Positions 25,931 through 34,490 of a stretch of 64,000 nucleotides of DNA are shown here, piece by piece. A program made the position numbers and the translations under genes. Source of the stretch: Aquimarina sp. TRL1 (GTDB lineage: Bacteria > Bacteroidota > Bacteroidia > Flavobacteriales > Flavobacteriaceae); the NCBI RefSeq assembly GCF_013365535.1, contig NZ_CP053590.1, positions 4,826,501 through 4,890,500 on the forward strand, read 5' to 3'. Numbering within the stretch: the first letter of the stretch is position 1; every line of letters begins with the position of its first letter. The notes under the pieces were generated by a model. It was not told the DNA's origin and searched no databases. It saw only the letters and a program-made list of their open reading frames with translations.

Positions 25931-27115
25931 ATGAATCCTTCTGCTACAGGCTGGATAGAAAAGTTCTTAACAGACCATCACAAACATACTACCGCTGGTT
26001 CCCTTCCTACATTAGATATGGCATATCCTTCTCTTAGGCAAGCAGGTTTTATCTACGGTACATCGATCCAAACCTTTATAAATACTTCTTCTAAGATTGT
26101 ATATTCTGAAGAAGAAAAAACCAAGATCAACTTATTAGGTGCCCTGATAATTTCATATTATGACACCATAGAAGACGGTACTGATCATGACTGTATTGAT
26201 GCACTTATTCAGTTCTATGAATATATGGATACTAAAAAGTCATATTTTTCTTTTCTTCAATCCATTTCATCCAAAAATACGGATCGATTAGAGCGTATAT
26301 TACATACGCGTATTCAGACCAATGAATCCATTTTCAAGAAAAACTTTAGCCACCTGTTAACTAATGCCTTGTTATTTATTGACGTACTGGCTTTTGAGTA
26401 TTTTCTGATTCACAATAAGAACCCGTTTGATTACGCTTCTAAATTAGAAGAAACTATTACTCAAATTGTTTTTTTATCTCTTCATTCAAAACCTAAAAAA
26501 GATTCTTATGATGAATTGGTATTGAAACTATTCGCATCTTCTGTTCGTTATAATAAAATACATGATACTGAGTACATTTCTCTCAAAGATATCAATGTAG
26601 CTATGTATGCCGACTCTCTAGAAAAAAAATACATTCTGGATTTGACCAGTTTAGCCAACTGGAATGAAAATCAGGCTTCTCAACATTCTTTTATCCTATC
26701 ATTAGGAAATCAATTGAATGTATCTGATCTGGAAATTAACAACTCTTTATCTACAGTGCAGTCTTTTATCAACGCACATAAGGAGGATATTTCGTTCTTT
26801 AACTATTCTAACCCGGCACATCATTTTTATAAACAAACCTCCAGAACTGTTAGTATCGCTATTTTACGAAATAAAAAACGATTGATTAATGAAATAACAC
26901 AGAGTAAAGAGCTTATGATCTTATTAGGTCAGTCTACCACTCGCGAACTCTCTTCATCAGAGAAGCAAAAAGTAAAACGTCAATTATTAGATATTTGTAA
27001 AACCATTCCTTCTCTGGCTATCTTTATTCTTCCTGGCGGAAGCCTACTTCTCCCATTACTCATTAAATTTATTCCACAATTGCTTCCCTCTGCTTTTAAT
27101 GAAAATAAGCAATAG
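25931..27115 (+). CDS. LETM1-related protein
   Basis: A 394-residue, mostly helical cytoplasmic protein. The C-terminal 50 residues (SSSEKQKVKRQLLDICKTIP, IFILPGGSLLLPLLIKFIPQ) form the LETM1-like segment seen in flavobacterial proteins annotated as LETM1-related and biofilm-associated. The rest (residues 1-330) has no known fold that I recognise; it starts SATGWIEKFLTDHHK and carries several Ser/Lys-rich helices. A single hydrophobic helix sits at about 365-385, so membrane attachment by the C-terminus is likely. The gene converges with the sigma-factor pair, leaving only four bases between stops. Confidence 0.7.
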   Translation: MNPSATGWIEKFLTDHHKHTTAGSLPTLDMAYPSLRQAGFIYGTSIQTFINTSSKIVYSEEEKTKINLLGALIISYYDTIEDGTDHDCIDALIQFYEYMDTKKSYFSFLQSISSKNTDRLERILHTRIQTNESIFKKNFSHLLTNALLFIDVLAFEYFLIHNKNPFDYASKLEETITQIVFLSLHSKPKKDSYDELVLKLFASSVRYNKIHDTEYISLKDINVAMYADSLEKKYILDLTSLANWNENQASQHSFILSLGNQLNVSDLEINNSLSTVQSFINAHKEDISFFNYSNPAHHFYKQTSRTVSIAILRNKKRLINEITQSKELMILLGQSTTRELSSSEKQKVKRQLLDICKTIPSLAIFILPGGSLLLPLLIKFIPQLLPSAFNENKQ

Positions 27116-27119
27116 CCAC

Positions 27120-27746
27120 TTATACTTCTAAGCGTTCTAACTCGGAATAATTCTTCTTCAATTTTCGGGTTAATACCCCATAAATTAATCTGTAGAACAA
27201 TGCAAAAGTACCAAGTATAATCCCTGTAAATATAAGAACCATAACAAATAAAACAGCTTTGGGAAGTTCTTTATCCTTCATAAAATGTTGATTAGCATCA
27301 GAATCGATAAAAATCATATATGAGAATACAAGAATCATAAAAACACTCATAAATCCAAGAATAACCAATACGTATTGTCTAACGGCTTTTCTGGTATTCA
27401 GGATATTTTCCATTAAAACCTTTGTAGAATCTGTCGCTTGTATTTTTTTATAATTTTTATAGAACAATACCATATAATAGATCAAGATGCTATAAGACAG
27501 TACAGAGGCTATGATAGAAATTGTTTCCATTCCTACCATTTTGATTCGTCCATAAGTATCACTCATACGAAGGATCACTTCTAATGAGGCCCATAAAACA
27601 AATTCCAGGACACTGATGATAAAAATCGACCGCACAATCGAAGACGATTTTTTCAAAATCATGCTATATATATCATTATAAGAAAGCTTAGGAAGGGAAT
27701 CGTCCTGTTTTTTCCAGTCTTTCTTTAGTAGTTCTAATCCATCCAT
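27120..27746 (-). CDS. Membrane partner of the adjacent ECF sigma factor (putative anti-sigma factor)
   Basis: A 208-residue protein with a short cytoplasmic N-terminus (MDGLELLKKDWKKQDDSLPK) and four hydrophobic helices at roughly 36-56, 73-97, 125-148 and 166-190. It begins three bases after the stop of the ECF sigma gene, and such pairs in Bacteroidota usually encode a sigma factor and its membrane inhibitor. No zinc-binding HxxxCxxC anti-sigma motif is present, so this rests on position alone. The C-terminal tail is strongly basic and acidic (TRKLKKNYSELERLEV). Confidence 0.6.
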   Translation of the reverse strand: MDGLELLKKDWKKQDDSLPKLSYNDIYSMILKKSSSIVRSIFIISVLEFVLWASLEVILRMSDTYGRIKMVGMETISIIASVLSYSILIYYMVLFYKNYKKIQATDSTKVLMENILNTRKAVRQYVLVILGFMSVFMILVFSYMIFIDSDANQHFMKDKELPKAVLFVMVLIFTGIILGTFALFYRLIYGVLTRKLKKNYSELERLEV

Positions 27747-27748
27747 AT

Positions 27749-28252
27749 TTAAGGATTTAATATTTTTTTCAACTTCGTTTTCACTCGATTCATTTTTACT
27801 CTTGCATTTACTTCTGTTATCCCCATTGTATCTGCAATTTCCCTATATGATTTATCTTCCAGATATAAAAATACCAATGCTTTTTCTATATCATTAAGTT
27901 CTTTTACTGCTTTGTACATTAATTTCAGCTGTTCTTCGACTTCATCGTCGTATTCTTCAGCTTTAATTTTAAAATCCATCGCGTCAAAATCAGCTGTTTT
28001 AATGCTTTTTTTGGATTTTCTATAGAGTGTAATTGCTGTATTCAACGCTACTCTATACATCCAGGTACTAAATTTAGCATCTCCCCTAAATTTTGGATAC
28101 GCTTTCCAGAGCTGAATGGTAATCTCCTGAAACAAATCATTGTGTGATTCTCTGTCATTTGTATACAAACGACATACTTTATGCACAATATTCTGATTCT
28201 GATCTAAATGTGTTACAAAACTATGTTCTAAATCTTTATCCACTGTAGTCAA
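27749..28252 (-). CDS. ECF-type RNA polymerase sigma factor
   Basis: A 167-residue sigma-70 family protein. Region 2 is visible as LYTNDRESHNDLFQEITIQL, KFRGDAKFSTWMYRVALNTA; region 4 as LNDIEKALVFLYLEDKSYRE and IADTMGITEVNARVKMNRVK, with the helix-turn-helix. The frame begins with TTG at 28252, with a GTG three codons further; no ATG is available, so the start is uncertain by three codons. It is cotranscribed with the membrane protein at 27120-27746. Target promoters cannot be predicted from this window. Confidence 0.9.
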   Translation of the reverse strand: MTTVDKDLEHSFVTHLDQNQNIVHKVCRLYTNDRESHNDLFQEITIQLWKAYPKFRGDAKFSTWMYRVALNTAITLYRKSKKSIKTADFDAMDFKIKAEEYDDEVEEQLKLMYKAVKELNDIEKALVFLYLEDKSYREIADTMGITEVNARVKMNRVKTKLKKILNP

Positions 28253-28400
28253 TTACAATATATATGTAGTTAAAAAAACATTTCTGTTACAAATTACTGT
28301 TTATAAAATTAAGTCCTATACTCTAATATAGTTATAACAACCTATACATCAAGCATATCTGTTCTTTCTTTTTATAGCATTTGTTACAAAAACAATGTTT

Positions 28401-29081
28401 TTATTCCCGACTTTTATAAGTAATAAACAGTAAAACGGTCAAAAGCATCGTAAACGCATACATCGTATCCTCTACAGGAATCGTACCAATTCTGAACTGA
28501 AGATTTTCATAATTATTATACCACACTACCTGATCTTCTATAAAACTTCCTGTAAGGAGACCGTTAATTAAAAAAAAGGGAACTAAAATAACTATAAATA
28601 CGATGTAGAATCGCTGCAAAGTAGGTATTGCATATCGAACTGAAAAAATAAGAAGAATTGTAGCATAGCCATAGTTAATCACAGTATACCACTTATTATA
28701 ATGAATAATAGCTATCACAACGGACAAGATGATAAGTCCTAGACTAAGTATCTTTGTATACTTTTCTTTGAGAATAAGTTTTGGAGTTAAGATGTGAAAT
28801 GCATGGTATGTAAATGTACAGGCATAAGGAATACATATAAAAAACAACCACTCTTCTATCGGAAGTTTCCAGAGGTATACTCCTGTTAAATAAAAGGGAT
28901 TAAATCCCCATATTCCATATTTGGTAAACAAAATATCCCATGGAATAAAAAATAGCATCATTGCCACAATCCCTATAAAAAGCTGTGGCCATTTTTTATA
29001 AAACCTGAGTTTGGGATGAAAACTCGCTATAAAAGGAATGCTAAGCGAGCCAATATCTAACCAAAAATACAGCCAATTCAC
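28401..29081 (-). CDS. crtY: Lycopene beta-cyclase, CrtYc/CrtYd-type fused membrane protein
   Basis: A 226-residue integral membrane protein of the heterodimer-derived lycopene cyclase type. It has two homologous halves, each with a Pro-x-Glu motif: GFNPFYLTGVYLWKLPIEEW in the first and TIPVEDTMYAFTML in the second. These correspond to CrtYc and CrtYd joined in one chain; about seven hydrophobic segments are present. It turns the linear ends of lycopene into beta rings, giving beta-carotene. The start is GTG at 29081, four bases after the crtZ stop. It is the last gene of the carotenoid operon. Confidence 0.88.
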   Translation of the reverse strand: MNWLYFWLDIGSLSIPFIASFHPKLRFYKKWPQLFIGIVAMMLFFIPWDILFTKYGIWGFNPFYLTGVYLWKLPIEEWLFFICIPYACTFTYHAFHILTPKLILKEKYTKILSLGLIILSVVIAIIHYNKWYTVINYGYATILLIFSVRYAIPTLQRFYIVFIVILVPFFLINGLLTGSFIEDQVVWYNNYENLQFRIGTIPVEDTMYAFTMLLTVLLFITYKSRE

Positions 29082-29085
29082 AACC

Positions 29086-29535
29086 CTATTTTTTAAAATA
29101 TTTAAATGGCACTACCAACATCCCAAAACACTCTCCTCCTCCTTTTCCTATATTTTTATGGTGCATTTTATGTGCTCTTCTCACTCCTCTGGCATATCGG
29201 TTATTGATTCTTCTAAACATCTTAAAACGTTGATGAATAAAAATATCATGGACTAAGAAATATGCTACTCCATATGCAAAAATACCAACCCCTATAGGAA
29301 GTCCTGGCCAAAAAATATCGTACTGCCATAATAGAAATAATACAATGCTTACCACGGCATAAAAAATAAAAAATGCATCATTTCTCTCAAACCAGGAATC
29401 ATGATCTTTTTTGTGATGATCTTTATGAAGACTCCATAGAAAACCATGCATGATATACTTATGGGTAAACCATGCCATAAACTCCATAAAGAAGAAAGTT
29501 CCAAGAAAAATTAATATCCAAAATAAGACGATCAT
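29086..29535 (-). CDS. crtZ: Beta-carotene hydroxylase, CrtZ
   Basis: A 149-residue di-iron membrane hydroxylase. The histidine clusters of the fatty-acid-hydroxylase family are complete: HKYIMHG, LHKDHHKKDHD, HDIFIHQRF and RRAHKMHHKNIG. It adds hydroxyl groups to the beta rings, so with the neighbouring cyclase the end product should be zeaxanthin. No ketolase gene (crtW) is found in the operon. About four hydrophobic segments. It lies between phytoene synthase and lycopene cyclase with 18 and 4 bases of spacing. Confidence 0.92.
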   Translation of the reverse strand: MIVLFWILIFLGTFFFMEFMAWFTHKYIMHGFLWSLHKDHHKKDHDSWFERNDAFFIFYAVVSIVLFLLWQYDIFWPGLPIGVGIFAYGVAYFLVHDIFIHQRFKMFRRINNRYARGVRRAHKMHHKNIGKGGGECFGMLVVPFKYFKK

Positions 29536-29553
29536 AACTTTCTAATAGTTTCT

Positions 29554-30393
29554 TTAGATTAAATTTAATCTATAATTTATATATGATTGTGCTAATAATC
29601 CTATTTTTTGATGATCCGGCACCCGAATTCTAGCATTTTTAATTTCTAAAGGAGCTGTATTCTTTAGCTTTTGAAGCAAACTTTTATAATATCTATAAGC
29701 TGTATACACTCCAAATTTAGCTTCGGGAGGAAGTAATAAGATCCCTTCATACCCTTTCCTAAAATCTTCTTCTATCTCCTGTATAATATTCATTTTCGTG
29801 TACTCATCCAAGTTAGTTAAATCAATATGAGGGAAATAGGTTCTGTTTAGCTCTTCATAATCTGCTTTGAGATCTCTCAAAAAATTTACCTTTTGAAATG
29901 CAGACCCTAAAGCCATTGCCGAATCTTTGAGCCTTTCGTATTGCACTTCATTTCCTTGTACAAAAACCTTGAGACACATTAACCCAACTACATCTGCTGA
30001 TCCATAGATGTATTCTTTATACTCTTCTATTGTATGATAGTCTTTTTTATAGAGATCTTGCTCCATACTTTTCATAAATGCATCGATTAAGGAATCATCG
30101 ATTTGATGTTTATGAGCTGTATGTTGAAAGCTATTTAGAATAGGATTTAAACTAATTTTTCTATCTAATGACTTTTTTAGGTCTTTTTTAAAATCAACAA
30201 ATAAAGTCTCCTTATCATATTCATGAAAAGTGTCCACTATCTCATCTGCGAAACGAACAAACCCATAAATATTGTAGATATCCTGTCGGATAGATGGTGC
30301 TAACATTTTTACTGCCAATGAAAAAGAAGTACTGTAATATTTAGTCGTAATAATACTGCATTGGTTAGAAACCGAATCAAAAAGTGCTTTCAT
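29554..30393 (-). CDS. crtB: Phytoene synthase
   Basis: A 279-residue prenyltransferase that condenses two geranylgeranyl diphosphates to phytoene, the first committed step of carotenoid synthesis. Both magnesium-binding aspartate clusters are seen: FVRFADEIVDTFHEYDKE (DxxxD) and FLRDLKADYEELNRTYFP (DxxxD). The opening SFSLAVKMLAPSIRQDIYNI is typical. Its ATG follows the phytoene desaturase stop by three bases, which indicates a single transcript. Confidence 0.93.
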   Translation of the reverse strand: MKALFDSVSNQCSIITTKYYSTSFSLAVKMLAPSIRQDIYNIYGFVRFADEIVDTFHEYDKETLFVDFKKDLKKSLDRKISLNPILNSFQHTAHKHQIDDSLIDAFMKSMEQDLYKKDYHTIEEYKEYIYGSADVVGLMCLKVFVQGNEVQYERLKDSAMALGSAFQKVNFLRDLKADYEELNRTYFPHIDLTNLDEYTKMNIIQEIEEDFRKGYEGILLLPPEAKFGVYTAYRYYKSLLQKLKNTAPLEIKNARIRVPDHQKIGLLAQSYINYRLNLI

Positions 30394-30396
30394 CTG

Positions 30397-31863
30397 TTAT
30401 TTTTTTAGCGTTTTACATACTAGTTCTGCAACCAGCTTACCTGATATTAAGGAAGGAGGAACTCCTGGTCCCGGAACAGTCAACTGTCCCGTAAAAAAAA
30501 GATTATCTACCTTATTGCTCTTCAATTTGGGTCGTAGAAAAGCTGTTTGGAGTAGTGTATTAGCCATCCCATAGGCATTTCCTTTATATGAGTTATAATC
30601 ATTTATAAAATCATTCACACAATAGCTTTCTTTAAAGATAATTTTATTTCTGATCTTTTGCGAAGTTAATTGCTCAAATCTATCTATAACTATATCAAAA
30701 TATTGCGTTCGTATTTCTGGAGTATCTTCTATTCCTGGAGCTATTGGAATCAGAAAAATTCCTGCCTCTTTTCCCACTGGAGCTGCACTGTGATCGGTTA
30801 TAGAAGGAAAGCTCGCATAAAAAAGCGGTTTATCCGGCCATGCAGGGTCATCATAGATAGTCTTTGCATGTTCATCAAAATCCACATCAAAAAATAACGT
30901 ATGATGCGCTACATTCGCTAATTTTTTATCAAACCCTACATAAAACAATAAAGATGAAGGAGCAAATGTTTTCTTATCCCAATAATTTTCGGAATACACC
31001 CTATACTTCTGATCTAATAGTGTTTCTGAATGGTGATAATCTGCTCCACTAATAACGACATCTGCCCTATATTCTTCTCCATTAGCTACCACCCCTATCG
31101 CTTTCTGATTTTCCACCAGTATTTTTTCTACTGCCGTATCGGTATAAAAAGTAACACCTAATGAACTTGCTAATTCCTTCATTGCCTCAATAACACTATA
31201 CATTCCTTTTTGGGGATGCCAGGTTCCTAATCCAAAATCAGCATAATTCATAAAGTTATAAAATGAAGGAGTGTTGCTTGGTTTTGCTCCAAGAAATAAC
31301 ACTGGAAACTCGAGAATCTGCGCTAAGCGATTATTGTCAAATTCCTTTCGCACATCCTTTTTAATGGTACTTATGAACTGTCCTAATCGCTTTATTGTCG
31401 CAGGAGTTATTAATTCCAGTGGAGAAACCCCCGGACGATACACCAGGTCTTTAATCGCTACCTCATAATTATCTCTGGCTTTATCGATAAAAGCAAAAAG
31501 CTTTTCAGAACTTCCTGCTTCTTCTTTTTCAAAAGTAGCTGCTATTTTTTCTAAACTATCACCAATTTCTACAAAGTCATTCTCTCCGAAATACACATAA
31601 TATGCAGGGTTTAATTTTTGAAGGCTGTAATAATCTGATGGCTTTTTTCCGAAGTCTCCAAAGAAACGCTCGAAAACATCCGGCATCCAATACCAGGTTG
31701 GTCCTATATCAAATGTAAAACCTTCTTTCTTTAACTGGCGTGCTCTGCCTCCGACAGTTTCGTTTTTCTCCAATACAATGACCTCAAATCCTTTTTGGGC
31801 TAAATAGCAAGAAGCTGCCAAAGAAGAAAAACCTGATCCGATAACAATTGCTTTTAAATCCAT
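30397..31863 (-). CDS. crtI: Phytoene desaturase, CrtI
   Basis: A 488-residue FAD enzyme that introduces the four double bonds turning phytoene into lycopene. The N-terminal dinucleotide fold is AIVIGSGFSSLAASCYLAQK with a glutamate-ended second strand (VIVLEKNETVGGRA). The C-terminal signature LFFTGQLTVPGPGVPPSLIS is characteristic. I start at 31863 (MDLKAIVIG); 13 further codons would be possible upstream but would cross the putative regulatory repeats and add a hydrophobic stretch not found in relatives. First structural gene of the operon, 46 bases after the regulator stop. Confidence 0.93.
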   Translation of the reverse strand: MDLKAIVIGSGFSSLAASCYLAQKGFEVIVLEKNETVGGRARQLKKEGFTFDIGPTWYWMPDVFERFFGDFGKKPSDYYSLQKLNPAYYVYFGENDFVEIGDSLEKIAATFEKEEAGSSEKLFAFIDKARDNYEVAIKDLVYRPGVSPLELITPATIKRLGQFISTIKKDVRKEFDNNRLAQILEFPVLFLGAKPSNTPSFYNFMNYADFGLGTWHPQKGMYSVIEAMKELASSLGVTFYTDTAVEKILVENQKAIGVVANGEEYRADVVISGADYHHSETLLDQKYRVYSENYWDKKTFAPSSLLFYVGFDKKLANVAHHTLFFDVDFDEHAKTIYDDPAWPDKPLFYASFPSITDHSAAPVGKEAGIFLIPIAPGIEDTPEIRTQYFDIVIDRFEQLTSQKIRNKIIFKESYCVNDFINDYNSYKGNAYGMANTLLQTAFLRPKLKSNKVDNLFFTGQLTVPGPGVPPSLISGKLVAELVCKTLKK

Positions 31864-31899
31864 GTTTAACAAAAATACAAAAAAGTTAAACAAAAATAC
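31864..31899 (-). promoter_or_regulatory. Two direct copies of a 14-bp motif directly before crtI
   Basis: On the plus strand GTTTAACAAAAATA begins at 31864 and GTTAAACAAAAATA at 31885, exactly 21 bases apart. Read on the minus strand each contains TATTTTTG, a match to the TAnnTTTG box. The same motif lies before the regulator gene (32815). I infer operators or overlapping promoters for the CarH-type regulator. Confidence 0.55.
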
Positions 31900-31909
31900 C
31901 AAAAGTATG

Positions 31910-32803
31910 TTAAATAGCAGTCACAATATCTTTTATGCTGGTAAACAAACGAACATTATCCTTTATTTTAGAAGGGGTTATATGGGGTACCATTTGACCT
32001 AAAATCCATAACGGACAATTGATTTCTTCTAAAAATTCTTGTAGATACTGGTCGATATCATCTTTTACTGGAGCTACTGTAAAATAACTTACAAATGTGA
32101 TATCATCATAAAATTTCACTAGGTCTTTCAGACTTTCTATAGGGACTGACTGTCCCAGATAAATCACGTGATATCCCTTTGCTAGTAGCTCGTAGTTTAC
32201 ATAAAGTAATCCCAGTTCATGAATTTCTTTTTCTGGCAAGTACAATACAAAAGTCTTACTACCGATTGATTCAGAGAGGGTATTTTTTAATAAGGCTTCA
32301 GAATGAATATATATTTTTTGTTTAATCAGGTTGCAAATAAAATGTTCATGAGAAGGCGTAATAGTATCTACCTGCCATAAAAATCCGATTTCATTCAACA
32401 GGGGAATAAACACTTCTTTAAATATTTCAGAAAATGTTTTCTCTTTTGACAGAGAATCATAGGTCGAAAAAAACAATCGCTGATCAAAATTAAGCATGCT
32501 CACTTTCATAGCACTAATAACCGGGGAATGGTCTGACTGATCATTTACTACTTTTTCTGCTTCTTTTGCTATTTCTTCAAAGTTTAATTTCGCTATTTTG
32601 GATATTTTAACCCCATTGTTATACAGTAATACGATATTCAGTAATTTTTGTAAACTCTCCAAATCATAATATCTGATATTACTTTTGGTACGCAACGGAG
32701 AAAGTAGTCCATATCTTTTCTCCCAGATCCGGATCGTATGCGCCTTAATACCCGATAAATTCTCCAGATCTTTTATACTAAAATGTTTTTTAATAGCTTC
32801 CAT
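31910..32803 (-). CDS. carH: CarH/LitR-type B12-dependent MerR photoreceptor regulator
   Basis: A 297-residue regulator. Residues 7-75 form a MerR winged helix (FSIKDLENLSGIKAHTIRIW, EKRYGLLSP, NIRYYDLESLQKLL). The second half has the cap helix motif W-x9-EH (Trp143, Glu153, His154) and the cobalamin-binding E-x-H-x-x-G (Glu193 to Gly198 in KEIHELGLLYVNYELL), followed by GYHVIYLGQSVP. In CarH these bind adenosylcobalamin; light breaks the cofactor and releases DNA, turning carotenoid genes on. All key residues are kept, so light sensing is likely and not merely redundant structure. I start at 32803; ATG 32833 would add ten residues. It heads the carotenoid operon in the same direction. Confidence 0.88.
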   Translation of the reverse strand: MEAIKKHFSIKDLENLSGIKAHTIRIWEKRYGLLSPLRTKSNIRYYDLESLQKLLNIVLLYNNGVKISKIAKLNFEEIAKEAEKVVNDQSDHSPVISAMKVSMLNFDQRLFFSTYDSLSKEKTFSEIFKEVFIPLLNEIGFLWQVDTITPSHEHFICNLIKQKIYIHSEALLKNTLSESIGSKTFVLYLPEKEIHELGLLYVNYELLAKGYHVIYLGQSVPIESLKDLVKFYDDITFVSYFTVAPVKDDIDQYLQEFLEEINCPLWILGQMVPHITPSKIKDNVRLFTSIKDIVTAI

Positions 32804-32814
32804 AGCACAACTTT

Positions 32815-32828
32815 GTTTAACAAAAATA
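32815..32828 (-). promoter_or_regulatory. Third copy of the CarH-associated motif, upstream of the regulator gene
   Basis: GTTTAACAAAAATA, identical to the copy at 31864, ends 12 bases upstream of the regulator ATG. Suggests that the regulator controls its own gene. Confidence 0.55.
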
Positions 32829-32958
32829 AACAATAACTAAACAACTTGTCTGTTTTTGAGGTAACAAAAGCTATAATCCCCTTCGTTATACTATGTTAAA
32901 ACCTTTTAAAAGAGGGAATAAAAAAGAGGAATTTCTAGTAATAAAGAACGCTTCATTT

Positions 32959-32966
32959 TATCTTTG
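32959..32966 (+). promoter_or_regulatory. -7 box for the NDH-2 gene
   Basis: TATCTTTG matches TAnnTTTG and lies 18 bases before the ATG of the NADH dehydrogenase gene, giving a very short leader. Confidence 0.5.
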
Positions 32967-32984
32967 TAGTACAATGCAACACAT

Positions 32985-34280
32985 ATGAATATACCACAAT
33001 CCGATTTACCTCGTCTTGTCATTATAGGCGGTGGATTTGCCGGAGTATCTCTGGCTAGAAAGATGGTTAAAGAAAAGGTACAGCTCGTCCTTTTAGACCG
33101 TCAGAACTATCATACTTTTCAACCTTTATTATATCAAGTTTCTACAGCCTCCTTAGAACCGGATTCCATAGCCTATCCGTTACGGAAAATTGTAAAAAAA
33201 GGGAAAAATACTTTTTTCAGGATGACGGAAGTAACTCACATTGACCCTGATTCTAAAACTGTTTTTACCCCCATTGGGAATATCTCCTATGATTATCTGG
33301 TTATTGCTACAGGTGCCAAAACTAATTTTTTTGGAAATCAAACCATTGCTACGAATGCCATGCGCATGAAAAACTTACCACAGGCATTAAACCTACGAAG
33401 TTTACTGCTTGAAAACCTGGAACAGGCAGTCATCACTAAGGATCCTGAAAAAAGAAAAGAATTATTGCGATTTGTTCTTGCTGGAGCGGGACCTACCGGA
33501 GTAGAGCTCGCTGGAGGAATTGCTGAACTAAAATTGAATGTACTGCCACTGGATTATCCGGATATGGATTTCAGTGAAATGGAGATTCACCTAATTGAAG
33601 GGGCAGACAGAGTACTACCCCCTATGAGTACCAATGCATCTGAAAAAGCGGCTTCTTTTCTAAAAAAAATGGGGGTACATATTCATGTGAATACTCTGGT
33701 CACCAATTATGAGCATAATATTGTGACTACTAATACCGGAATTAGCTTGCGCACAGCAACCTTCATTTGGTCGGCAGGAGTTACAGGAGCTCCGGTAGAA
33801 GGAATTAATGCTAGTGCTATAATCCCAAGAGCAAACCGTTATAAGGTTAACAGATTTAGTCAGGTAGATGGGTATGATACAATTTTTGCCCTTGGAGACA
33901 TTGCTGTAATGCCTACTGAGAAATTTCCTAAAGGGCATCCTATGGTAGCACAGCCTGCTATACAACAAGGAGCACATCTGGCTAAAAACCTAAAAAAACT
34001 TCTCAAAGAGAAACCGATGACACCTTTTACTTATTTTGACAAAGGATCTATGGCTACCATAGGGAGAAACAAGGCTGTGGTAGATATCGGCTCTTTTAAA
34101 TTTGGGGGATTCTTTGCTTGGTTTATATGGATGTTTATCCACCTGTGGTTTCTGGTAGGTTTTAGAAACAGATTTGTCACCTTCTTCAACTGGTCTTATA
34201 ATTATATCAACTATGACAAAGCGGCACGACTAATCGTTCGACCTTTTAAGAATAAAACGAATGTTACAGAACAAGTGTAA
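32985..34280 (+). CDS. ndh: Type II NADH:quinone oxidoreductase (NDH-2)
   Basis: A 431-residue FAD enzyme that passes electrons from NADH to menaquinone without pumping protons, attached to the inner face of the membrane. It has the FAD fold LVIIGGGFAGVSLARKMV, the NADH fold FVLAGAGPTGVELAGGIAEL, the C-terminal FAD-contacting segment FALGDIAVMPTEKFPKGHPM and the quinone-site AQPAIQQGAHLAKNL. A hydrophobic C-terminal helix (GFFAWFIWMFIHLWFLVGF) supplies the membrane anchor. Length and motifs fit the family. It is monocistronic and divergent from the photoreceptor gene. Confidence 0.92.
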   Translation: MNIPQSDLPRLVIIGGGFAGVSLARKMVKEKVQLVLLDRQNYHTFQPLLYQVSTASLEPDSIAYPLRKIVKKGKNTFFRMTEVTHIDPDSKTVFTPIGNISYDYLVIATGAKTNFFGNQTIATNAMRMKNLPQALNLRSLLLENLEQAVITKDPEKRKELLRFVLAGAGPTGVELAGGIAELKLNVLPLDYPDMDFSEMEIHLIEGADRVLPPMSTNASEKAASFLKKMGVHIHVNTLVTNYEHNIVTTNTGISLRTATFIWSAGVTGAPVEGINASAIIPRANRYKVNRFSQVDGYDTIFALGDIAVMPTEKFPKGHPMVAQPAIQQGAHLAKNLKKLLKEKPMTPFTYFDKGSMATIGRNKAVVDIGSFKFGGFFAWFIWMFIHLWFLVGFRNRFVTFFNWSYNYINYDKAARLIVRPFKNKTNVTEQV

Positions 34281-34303
34281 TTCCTCTTTACACTAAAAAA
34301 CTT

Positions 34304-34345
34304 CCCCATAGGCTATTCATTATATTAGTTTATGGGGTTTTATAT
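34304..34345 (+). terminator. Possible terminator after NDH-2
   Basis: CCCCATA (34304-34310) pairs with TATGGGG (34331-34337) across a 20-base loop, followed by TTTTATAT. Weak but well placed. Confidence 0.45.
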
Positions 34346-34490
34346 ATACAGAATATAATCATCAGTACTTCTCTTTTCAAAACATCCTAACAACTGATCC
34401 TATAAAAATGACAGTTGAGTAAAGATCTATTTTAGTTTTTGCAGACAAATATGACTTTTGAGGCATCAATCAAAACAGATATACTACAAC

